Assembly: GCA_015499995.1 (NCBI GenBank)
Contig: JADNRV010000126.1
Location: 1-64,000, forward strand
Origin: Flammula alnicola
Taxonomy: Eukaryota; Basidiomycota; Agaricomycetes; Agaricales; Strophariaceae
DNA length: 64,000 bases
Direction of reading: 5' to 3'
The notes under the pieces are model-generated. The model worked only from the letters and a program-made list of their open reading frames with translations. It was not told where the DNA came from and made no database searches. The position numbers and the translations under genes are program-made. Every line of letters starts with the position of its first letter. Positions within the stretch are counted from its first letter, which is position 1. Shown piece by piece: positions 33,531-42,012 of the stretch.

Positions 33531-34899
33531 ATGTCCCTTTGCCTGGATATTTACACCCTCATCGTCGAACAACTTGCGGCATTTCCACCCACACCATCAA
33601 GTTCTTTAGCAGCGTTATCTTTAACCTGCCGTTCTTTTCGTCCTCTGTGTCAACGACACATGTTTAATAACGTGGACATCAATGCCAAACTGTATACACT
33701 TCCCTACCGCAAACATCTTGTTGAAGGAAGGAAACACATGGAGGACTTCATTCAACTACTGAATGACTCTCCTCATCTCGCCGACTACATCCGCAATTTG
33801 CAATTTTCCCTCATCGACTACGATGTGGCGAATCCCAGCTTCGCATCCCAATTCCTGTCCAAACTCCACCACATATGCAGTTTTAAACTTGCTTGCCAAG
33901 CGCGTGCGTACCCCTCCTTAGTCTCAGACAACCCAGCCAGCGAGAAGCTTCCTGGGTTCGATTGGCGAACAATCGATCCAGACTTGGCCGCTGCGCTCCA
34001 TGGGATCATACAGTCTCCCGACCTACAGCATCTATCCATCGTGGGATTCAACCATTTTCCTCCGCGGATCTTCTCTTGGAAGACATCTACTCTTCTCGTC
34101 AGTCTATCCATCCAATATCTCAGCATGGATACTACCGATACCAGCGCCAGGGGCGACGAAGATTCAAGTCGTCCGCAAATTATAGAACTCTGTATCGGCA
34201 AGCAATGTAATCAAGCCACAAAAGTACTTCTCGGCGGACCCGGAGGTGAACACGCTGTGTTCGATTTCTCTCATGTGGAAAAGCTTTCCGTGGAGTGGTC
34301 TCAACGAGCGGACATCGGCGCAACGAAAGCGATTATGCAGTCTGCATGCCGAATCAAAGACCTTCAATGCGGGAGTGCGTAAATCTGCTGTATCATATCT
34401 TGGCTTTAGCATTTCTGACTAGACATTGGATAACATAGCCTCATCGGCCGCGACATTTGAAGGGTTGGCAGAAATGATTATGTATGGGTCATCCCAGACA
34501 CTTCGGAATCTGAAATTTACAAGACCCCCGCCCGAAGGCGGAGACAACTATCCTTTCCGTGGTTTGATCGAAGAGCTGAAACTGCTATCTGGCAATGTGG
34601 GCGTCCTAGAGTCCATTACTGTCCGCCTCAATCTGGAATATGATATGGTCGATGACGTGTCTGACAAGTGCAAAATGCTGGATGGGCTCCTCTCCGACAA
34701 CGCCGCATTTCCGCGACTCAGACAACTAGCGATTGACGCAGAAATCTTGGCTCTAGGCTCGAATCTTGAAGACCAGGAGCTTGAGGAATACGGAGGTGAC
34801 TTTAAGGATAAATGGGAATACATACTGAAGAATTGCTTCACCCGTGTGGCCGCTATTCCTGGGTTTGATTTGAAATTCTATGTATCGATTGAGTTTTGA
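33531..34899 (+). CDS. F-box-like/LRR protein, intact
   Basis: The ATG at 33531 gives MSLCLDIYTLIVEQLAAFPP, an F-box-type N terminus, followed by SLAALSLTCRSFRPLCQRHMF, the typical second half of the F-box helix. Exon 1 continues with leucine-rich repeats (SPHLADYIRNLQFSLIDYD, SPDLQHLSIVGFNHFP and FDFSHVEKLSVEW). It ends in the codon after CRIKDLQCG. One intron (GTGCGTAAAT..AACATAG, 34376-34439) leads to exon 2: TSSAATFEGLAEMIMYG, TLRNLKFTRPPPE and ESITVRLNLEYDMVDDVSD, ending GFDLKFYVSIEF. The protein is about 435 residues and presumably binds Skp1 as an SCF adaptor. It is adjacent to the decayed F-box gene at 32143 but is not an obvious recent copy of it. Confidence 0.8.
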
Positions 34900-35161
34900 C
34901 TGGGTATAAATTTTTGTAGAAAAAATAAATTAATACCAACTTTTAGACTAGCAAGGACCTTTGCTATTGATATAACCAGACATGGTTTTCAGTAAAAGAG
35001 ACTTACAAGTTACACTCAAGTATGCATTTTGTAAATCGAGAATAAATATCGAGGGCTTGACGTTCAATGGTGATTCAATTCATGGTCATCATAATAGCAC
35101 TTAAATGCAGGGGTAAATTTACAATTTAGAACACAGATATCGTCATCGCCTTGCGACTCTG
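34900..35161. other. Intergenic between convergent F-box and HET genes
   Basis: AT-rich sequence with AATAAA-like elements at about 34920-34930 serves the plus-strand F-box gene. No coding potential was seen. Confidence 0.5.
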
Positions 35162-36384
35162 TCAACCCAAAACTATTTCTTTCCACTCCGGTCCCTGTCC
35201 CAATGATTGGTTCAGGTCGCGTTTCTTGATGGAGCCCACCGAGACGCGCTCTGCCCATTGTCCCTTTCCATGCCAGTCAATCAGCATAACCATGTACTTC
35301 CAACCGGCCTCGCGATCTTCTTGTCCATCTTCTGCCCTTTCATCCCGTCCCTCGCACAAAAGAATGAATTCATGCTTGCCCGGGACATGATCGTTCCGCC
35401 AGCTCTCGTTCACGAAGAGGGTCCCGACTTTATTGCCATTTCGACCGAAAAATCCAACACGAGAGCGCGTGTTGACAGGCCCGCTTGTATCGGCTTTGCT
35501 TGTCGGAGTGTCAAGGTTGAATGTGACGGAGACGGTCCAGAACTGCAAAAATCCCGATCGAGGAGCAGAGTTGAGGATGTCTTTGGTGTACTCTGGTGCA
35601 TCGACCAATTTCCGAGGTGTCGGGAGTGTGCGAGAACAGTCGAATGCGAAGCGTTTTTGGACAGGACCGCCGTAAAAGTTCGTCGAGGATGAGGGCTGCT
35701 TAGAGGCCCAGACACGGACACATTCAACAGAGTTATGAGCAACGCGTTCATACCAGATGATCCATGTTCGCTTTGGTAGTGCTTTGCGAATCTTCTGAAT
35801 GTCTCTTGTATACCAATCCCATATTCTTGGCCATGACTCTCCGATCCAGCCAGACCACGACCAGCTCGGAGCACCCGGTCGGCGATCCTGAGGCGCCAAT
35901 GACGTCCAGAGAAGAAACCAGTCGAAATAGGCGTCAGGAATTCCGTGACACAAGTGTACTTTGAGCTCTGACTTGATATAGTTAGAAATTCCAGCGAATG
36001 CATTATAAATGTCGGAGTTGTAGGTAATAGAGCGTGCTGAATAAGATTGGATCGTTCCTTCGAATGTTCCGATATCGTTACTGTCGTTGAGTTCTTCTTC
36101 TCCGATTTCTCCTGCAACGACACTCTCATCTTCGAAAACCACGTCTTCACGCCATTCGCCGGCTTTGCTGCATTTGAAGACGACCTGCCCTCCAATAAAG
36201 ACGAGGTCGTGTGGTGCAAATTCCATCTCTTGAAAGCTAAGCAGTTCACGTTAGCAGAAGCCGAATAATACATCAAGAGAGAGACTCACGTCCAGGCCCT
36301 TTTATAATAGGGCGAATATTTGAAGTCATTTTGATATCGTTGTTTGAAAGCCAGTCTAAGCCCAGGCATAACCTCTTCGATAGG
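35162..36384 (-). pseudogene. HET-domain protein lacking its N-terminal half
   Basis: The C-terminal half of a HET (heterokaryon incompatibility) protein is preserved in two exons. Exon a (36290-36384) reads IEEVMPGLRLAFKQRYQNDF then KYSPYYKRAWT. An intron (GTGAGTCTCT..GCTTAG, 36237-36289) follows. Exon b reads FQEMEFAPHDLVFIGGQVVF, DIYNAFAGISNYI, GIPDAYFDWFLLW and RRPGAPSWSWSGWIGESW, ending WKEIVLG at 35162. The S-P-x-x-x-R-[AG]-W-T-F-Q-E and PSWSWxGW blocks are diagnostic of the family. The N-terminal motifs (YVxLSYxWG, WIDxLCIxQDD and MDxxYxxA) should lie upstream. They are absent: the sequence instead continues into a phosphatidylserine decarboxylase fragment at about 36413. The exon b frame is open for 354 codons, so loss of the front part is recent, or a short protein is still made. 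Confidence 0.75.
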
Positions 36385-36412
36385 CTAGCGTCGCCCACGA
36401 GTTAATTTTTTC

Positions 36413-37085
36413 TATGAGATGAACATCCATCAATAAACTGCCAAAGCTTGAGGAAGGACGAGAGCGAAGCTTACTGAACGAATGGAGAGGATCTAATATT
36501 TCGTCTACCTTCAGCCCATGAAACTCGATGAAGGCAGGTATTTCATTCACTTCGCTGACTCGGGGTCGTCATATTTGATACCATGCTTGATGGAGTGACT
36601 TGAGCGAGCGACGAACTGAAAATAACCAGGCACAAATGCATATCAGCTAGAAGAAATTACATAATGACGAATTGCGCACCTCTTCCACCTTCCGAATCCA
36701 TACGACGTGGACAGTCGGACTCGAAGCACCCTTATATAGGAGCCGAATCCCAAGACGAGCATACACCGGCATCTTCTCCTCCTCCAACTAACCCGTCATC
36801 CGATTCTGCACGATAATATTCATCAGATAAGCACCTGGTCTCGACCAGAAGACATGGAAGTAAAGCATACCGCGCTGAGCTCATAGTAGTTGCCACTCGA
36901 CACCTTCGTGATAGTCTTGGTGCACCACTTCCTCTCCGCCTGACTGGCCGTGAAGAAGTTGCCCACCATGATCCGATCGACCTTGTTCCAATCCTGGCTT
37001 GCGCAGATGGCGAGATGCGTCACAATGTTCAGCCTAGGCCGATGGCACAGCGGGCAGTTCTTCACGTTGATGACGCGCTTGATAG
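36413..37085 (-). pseudogene. Fragment of a C2-domain phosphatidylserine decarboxylase (PSD2-like), middle part
   Basis: The minus strand reads TPIKRVINVKNCPLCHRPRLN, IVTHLAICASQDWNKVDRIM, VGNFFTASQAERKW and TKTITKVSSGNYYELSA. Then come NIIVQNRMTG, a stop (TAG) and LEEEKMPVYARLGIRLLYKG, followed by VHVVWIRKVEE. After an intron come SIKHGIKYDDPESA and, in a shifted frame, EIPAFIEFHGLKVDEILDPL. This is the zinc-finger-like CPLCxRP and linker part preceding the catalytic domain of the fungal Psd2/psd3 type. The nonsense codon and the frame slip make it a pseudogene. Its 3' end, inside the intron that follows HSF, joins the HET fragment. The same intron is recognisable in the fragment at 59583. 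Confidence 0.75.
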
Positions 37086-37450
37086 GGGTTGCTCTCCGCC
37101 ATCCTCGTTCAGTTCGACCTCTTGTCGTGCCCGTTTAATCTTCCTCCTGTACAGAATTGCGACCGGCAACAATGCCCCTACTGGCACAGCTGCAGTGAAC
37201 GGGGTTCAAGTCTAGCTGGTCGAGAAATCTTCTCCACCGCCGGTGATTGCCGACAAACACTACCTACCGCAAGGGGCAACAGATACTGTACCATTTCATT
37301 GGTGTCTCTGTCCGTGCATTAACGATTTTGCCTGTGAATGGAAATTGGAAGAGAGATTAGTGGCACAGAGACAAAATGCAAAGAAAGAGAACATACGATC
37401 AAATGGTACCCCGAGTCCAACCCATTCCATCCCTGCGTCTCGACCCACTG
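37086..37450 (-). pseudogene. Fragment duplicated from the mitochondrial phosphatidylserine decarboxylase gene
   Basis: About 360 bases align closely with 47625-47860 of the intact PSD1 gene in the same strand sense. Shared landmarks are TCCTCGTTCAGTTCGACCTC, CTTCCTCCTGTAC, GCATTAACGATTTTGCCTGT and AGAGAGATTAGTGGCACAG. An insertion of about 80 bases (near 37182-37262) that is absent from PSD1 interrupts it. The piece covers the end of PSD1 exon 1, the first intron and part of exon 2. It cannot make a protein. It lies immediately upstream of the PSD2-like fragment, so pieces of two different PSD genes are side by side. Confidence 0.75.
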
Positions 37451-37598
37451 TTCTTCTCATATTGATATTCTGTCTTCAAGCAAAGCTCGCGTCTCTCTGA
37501 TCTTCTATGCTCAACCACCAGTACCTTGTACCTCCGATGACGAGGGAGAAATTCGGGAATTTTCGATACTGCGAGCGTCAGAGCCGCGGATTTCCTTA

Positions 37599-38388
37599 AG
37601 GTAGACGACTTTCATATTCGACAAACGTCACGTGATCAGCGTGACAGTTCCAAACTGAGCAAGTATCGCGCCAATTAACAGAGAAAACACTTTTTCAACG
37701 ATTTCAAGCAACCCTGCACTGGTTAACGGACCTAGTTCCTATACATATAGTCCCTTTACACGTGAATATGTAATAATTTGGCCTAAAAGTGGTGTTTTGG
37801 TGGAGGAGTAGGGATTACATTGTATCTGTACCCTAATTGAGTTTTCTACGATCACATTTCGCGTCAAAGGCTCCCAAGAGCTCGTTAACTCATGCCTCGA
37901 AAAAGAGAAGCAACCAAAGCAAGTGCCGAGAATGGGAAGAGAAGCGGAGAAGGGAGCACAGCAAAGAGGCCAAGGGTAGACGTATAGAGGCCACCGTGTA
38001 CTCCCAGCTGGAATCATGGAAGAGCGGGAATCGTTTAATTCCACTGTAGTAGCATCTTTTCCCATGTACTCGTTTGAAACAAAAGCATTGTCGACGTTCA
38101 GAATCAAAAGATGTCCGTTATCATGATTGCGGACCGGGCGGGATCAAGATGTCATTTTGAAAAGCCTAAGGCTCACTCAAAAGTGTGTCGATATTCCAGT
38201 TTTTTTGGCCAATCTAGAGTAAAATAATATATCTATTGAAACTAGGTTCTTAAACTGTCTACAGTCTCCAGAAGAAAGTAGTAGACTCATCCCACTGTTT
38301 CTCCGGCCTTTGATTTCCAAATCTGATTCTGATCGTCACAAAAAAGTAACGGCACGTGACGTTTGTCGAAGATGAAAGTCGTCTACCT
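37599..38388. mobile_element. MITE-like element with 36-bp terminal inverted repeats and TA target duplication
   Basis: The left end starts AGGTAGACGACTTTCAT and continues to CACGTG at 37634. The right end, 38353-38388, is its reverse complement with a single mismatch. Both ends are flanked by TA. The 790-bp interior has no transposase-like frame. TA duplication with no coding capacity fits a non-autonomous Tc1/mariner-type element. I see no second copy in the window. Confidence 0.65.
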
Positions 38389-38850
38389 TACAATGGAAAC
38401 GGAACATCCAGGGATGTCAGGTACCCCTCCTCTACCTGCTGCCATTTCCGTTCCATATTCGGAGTCCAAGGTGATGATACTCCACTCTCGTCTCCATCTT
38501 ATTCTCATTGATGTATGGCTCTTGCGCCGTTTCCCCGCAACCTTTAGCTGGAATTCAACATGTTGCTGCCTTGTAAGTACGACTTTCGACCTCACGTTTC
38601 CTAGCTCTGGCGTTATTGTTCTAGCCTGTAGACAAACGATACTCAAGTTATGCCACGTCGTATTCTCAAATATATTTAGTACATTGTAATTGCCCAACCG
38701 CCTCCTGATACCCTTACTCCAAACTCCTCGGACCTCGCCTCTTCACCGCCTCAAGTCGAAGAAAACAAATCCTATCCTATCCTACGAAAAATTTCCAATG
38801 GCGATTTAATTACTAAAAAATTCGCAATCATTCCTGATCATAGCGTTATT
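38389..38850. other. Short intergenic stretch right of the MITE
   Basis: Open frames exist on both strands at 38363-38697, but no domain is recognised. It may contain further decayed gene pieces, as the left side does. Confidence 0.4.
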
Positions 38851-39435
38851 TCAGAATGTTACTCCTGTATTCAACAACGCCCAGCTTTCCCCGAATGGAT
38901 TGATGTTGAAACAAGCGTTAGTTTCAGGAATGATGGCCAATCCGCTGCATATGGTATTATCGGCGGCACCGACTTGGAAGAGAAGTTCGAGCTCAGATGG
39001 GTTACTGATGAAGAGCGAAAGGAATGGGTCCGGTACAGGGGCGAAGCATGTGTTCAATGGATCGCCGATGATAGTGAAGGCGTCGCAAGCCCCGGAGCAG
39101 TTTTCTCCAGAGCAGAAAACTAGGAGTGGAGTGGTTTGGCGCTTTTCAAGGCTTGTAGCAGGAACTGGAGAAGTCGCTGCAGTGTTGATATCGGTCGTAT
39201 CCACAAGGCTATGGACGCCATGGCCAACCAGCGCTGCATTCAAGGCACCTCCAAGGGTGGTGCTAAACGCCTATATAAATAATGGGCACAGTCAGTTAAA
39301 TTAACATAGTAATAGTAATAATATCCTCACGGTCTTGGAGAGAATAACCGTGTCGCTCCTTGCCACAGGGGACAATGGAGTAGCTTGAACGACACATCCA
39401 AGGATGAAAGCTGACAATATGACAGAGAGTTGCAT
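38851..39435 (-). CDS. Small secreted cysteine-containing protein
   Basis: The ATG at 39435 (MQLSVILSAFILGCVVQATP) gives a clear signal peptide with cleavage likely after the Ala-Thr region near residue 19. Exon 1 ends VILSKT. The intron (GTGAGGATATT..TATATAG) is about 67 bases. Exon 2 begins AFSTTLGGALNAALVGHG and includes a Lys-Arg site (SLEKRQTTPLL), possibly a Kex2 cleavage point. After that site comes the mature core CSGENCSGACDAF..NTCFAPVPD, NTICSGLAII and NACFNINPFG, containing six cysteines after the KR. The mature part would be about 85-90 residues. This layout (signal, propeptide, KR, Cys-rich domain) is typical of fungal secreted small proteins; no specific family is recognised. 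An effector or cell-surface role is possible but unproven. Confidence 0.75.
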
Positions 39436-39584
39436 GGTTAAGAGTCGAGTCGTTGTTGGAAAGAGTTCGCTGAGATCTTTGAACCTGGCAGTAATGGCAC
39501 TGAACACTGACCTTTTATACAAAAAGCAGAGGCCCCGTCTCGAACATCGAGGCACGAATTCATTCCCCAATCTTACCAACGTGC

Positions 39585-40225
39585 TTCAGATCCAAGCAAT
39601 AGACGAGAGCATGATCGGCAATCATGGACTCATACTCTGAAAATGTCAGGCATTTGCCGAGCCCCTCTACTAAGTCTATTGAAGAAGGACTCTCCCGCTG
39701 TTTGGAAGCGTTCTGGGTTGTCTAATGATTCGTAGTCGTCGGAAAGACTTGGATTGAATGGAGTATAAGATTGCCATAGGACAGGCAGGTATTCTAAGAA
39801 TGTGATTTTTACTCAGGCAGTCGTCAGGCTCTACGAATGTGCTTCAGGTCCAAGCAATAGAAGAAAGCACAATTGGCGTAGATGGACTCTTTTGCTGTTT
39901 AGGAGAATTCTAGGCAGCCCAATGATTCGTACTCATCGGAAGGACTAAGAATGGAGTAGAAAATGACCGAGACAGAGCCGTATGCTACGAATACGACTTA
40001 CTCACTGGCAGGCACAGAAGGATTCTTTCTCTGTTTGCATCAGGTCCAGCCAATGCAAAAAACATGATCAGCGTGTTGGTGCGACTCGTATTCCACACTC
40101 GTCAGGCGTCTGTCTGATTCAATGTTAAATATATCTAAGAAGAACTCCTTGTTTAATGGTTTTATGCGCAGTCTAATGTTTTATGCAGTCTAATGCTTCG
40201 CACTTGTCGGAAAGAAATCGCCAAA
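39585..40225. repeat. Degenerate tandem-like repeats, spacing about 200-250 bases
   Basis: The phrase GCTTCAGATCCAAGCAATAGA at about 39586 recurs as GCTTCAGGTCCAAGCAATAGA at about 39841 and, weaker, as CATCAGGTCCAGCCAATGC at about 40041. A second phrase, AATGATTCGTAGTCGTCGGAAAG at about 39724, recurs near 39922 and 40192. The copies have decayed and show no coding potential. Confidence 0.55.
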
Positions 40226-41035
40226 ATAATAACCACAACATTTGCTAAAATTAATACCCGCTTGCTCTAGATAGTGCAGTTGTTTTGTCTGAAACAGGTG
40301 GATGTGTCCACAATGAATGTGCTCCTTTTTCACTCGTAACGACGTCTATTATTAACACTCGATGTATGCTTGAGTAAAATATTGATTCAACTGCAGTTTC
40401 GAGTATTAACGAGAGGTCTCTGGGAGTGACCATTTCCGATTTTCGGCCCTGTTGCTGTTATGATTTCCCCGCGAATTATTTTGATGTTCAAAAGTTATGC
40501 CGTTATGTTGGGGTGTGGGTCGACAAATCCCCAATAGGAAGTTCATGATCGACAAGATGTGACCTATTTCGCATACCGTTCAGAGAAGAAATTTGAAACA
40601 CGATCTGGGAGATTTTTCACACCGCTCCATCTAAATCTCTAATTGATACTCTTCTCCCCTGGCCCTGGGGCCTGAAGGGCCCTGAAGTCCTCGCTTTAGG
40701 AATTTGTCGTTTCGGTCCGCGGCCTTACCGTCATTCACTTTTTGGTTGATTATTGAATGATTGAAGACCTCCTGCCGCCGCAGACTCGCAACGTCGCAGC
40801 GCCTATGTATTCATCATTTCTTCGCACCGCGCATCGCTTGGGCCCACACCAGGAACCGCTTTGCTGCTTGAATTGTGCTGCTTGACTACGGACCAGGCTG
40901 ATCGACGATGATAAGGTGCGTAGGTGCGTACACATTCTTGAAACACCTTGTCTATAGGAGTTCATCAGCTCACAATAACTTAGATTGGCTCAGGCTCCGT
41001 ATCTAGGCCCAAGAGCATTATCTGACGCTTCTCCA
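40226..41035. other. Intergenic, no supported gene
   Basis: AT-rich DNA without recognisable exons. Two adjacent copies of TAGGTGCG lie near 40919, and CCTGGCCCTGGGGCC at about 40656 is locally GC-rich. Confidence 0.4.
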
Positions 41036-41530
41036 CCGTCTCGACATCAATTCTCGGCAGGACACACTGTCACAGAAAGTTCAAACCACCAAACCTCAGG
41101 CCTCAGCGCTCAGCCTCTAGCCAACCACAACCAGATCAACAATTCACTGCCGTCCTCAAATACCTCGCTGCCGAGATTCACCAACTCGCTGGCAACGCCG
41201 CTTGTGATGACAAGAAACAATGTATTATCTCTCGCCATTTGCAACTCGCCATGCAAAAGAGTGTCTTGCCGTGCTCCTCGTTTATCTGATTTCGTGACTA
41301 ATCCTTCTTCCAGGCTGCAAAAGCTCCTCGGCGACATCCTTCATCAAGTTAGTCACTTATTTTATCCTCTTTTAGCTTTGTCACTCATTTTGTATGTGTT
41401 TCCTTCTAGTTTACCTGGCTGCCATCCTCGAGTACCTAACAAGAAGCAATGTATCATCCCTCGTCATCTACAACTCACCATCCGAATAGGAACTTCTCCC
41501 AACGAAGTCTGGGAAGTTGAAGCTATCATC
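41036..41530 (+). pseudogene. Histone H2A-like pseudogene, two partial copies
   Basis: In one frame 41140-41260 reads [38 protein letters not shown] in pieces, close to the H2A alpha-2/alpha-3 region. Downstream, after a well formed intron (GTGTCTTGCC..TTCTTCCAG), a short exon reads LQKLLGDILHQ, as in the H2A EELxxLLGDV turn. A second partial copy starts at about 41402 with VYLAAILEYL. It then jumps, in another frame, to NKKQCIIPRHLQLTIRIG, losing the residues between. Upstream, near 41040, [12 protein letters not shown] may echo FPVGRIHRxL. Frames differ between parts, so no full histone is encoded. Confidence 0.65.
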
Positions 41531-42012
41531 CAGCAACTTTAGATTGAGATTCTTTCTCGCTATTTATTTTTTCTGTCGAGGTTGTATCTTGCATCATGTA
41601 TTATATTCATTGTTGAGGTCGTATCTTGTATTAAAGCTTTCACATCTCAGTGTTCATCGTTTAGGCCAGTTACTAATAAAAATCATGCTCAGGCTTCGCG
41701 GAAAATCTATCTGTGCATTATGCAGTCTGGGTTATAGGAAAAAGGGACATTTTAATAATAAAATAAAGGGAGGTTGAGGCTGTAGATAGATAAACCGATA
41801 GATAAACTGCTTTCCTTCATCATCATACCAAATTTCATTGGATGGCAATAGACGGCCCGAGTAATGCCGGAGTTTGACCCGATTATAGAGTTACGTCATC
41901 AGGACCTCAAGGCTTCAAGCTTCACCGGCACCGCGTCTTTATTGAGTGGGAAATGTGAGATTGTACATAAATCATTATATGGATACACGGGAACATGGAT
42001 TGACGAGGTAGC

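Noticed and set aside
40985..41542. Single long plus-strand frame of 185 codons
   Set aside because: Its first codon is TTG, and its first two thirds read the wrong frame of the H2A-like sequence. Only its last third agrees with an H2A frame, so it is not a gene in itself.
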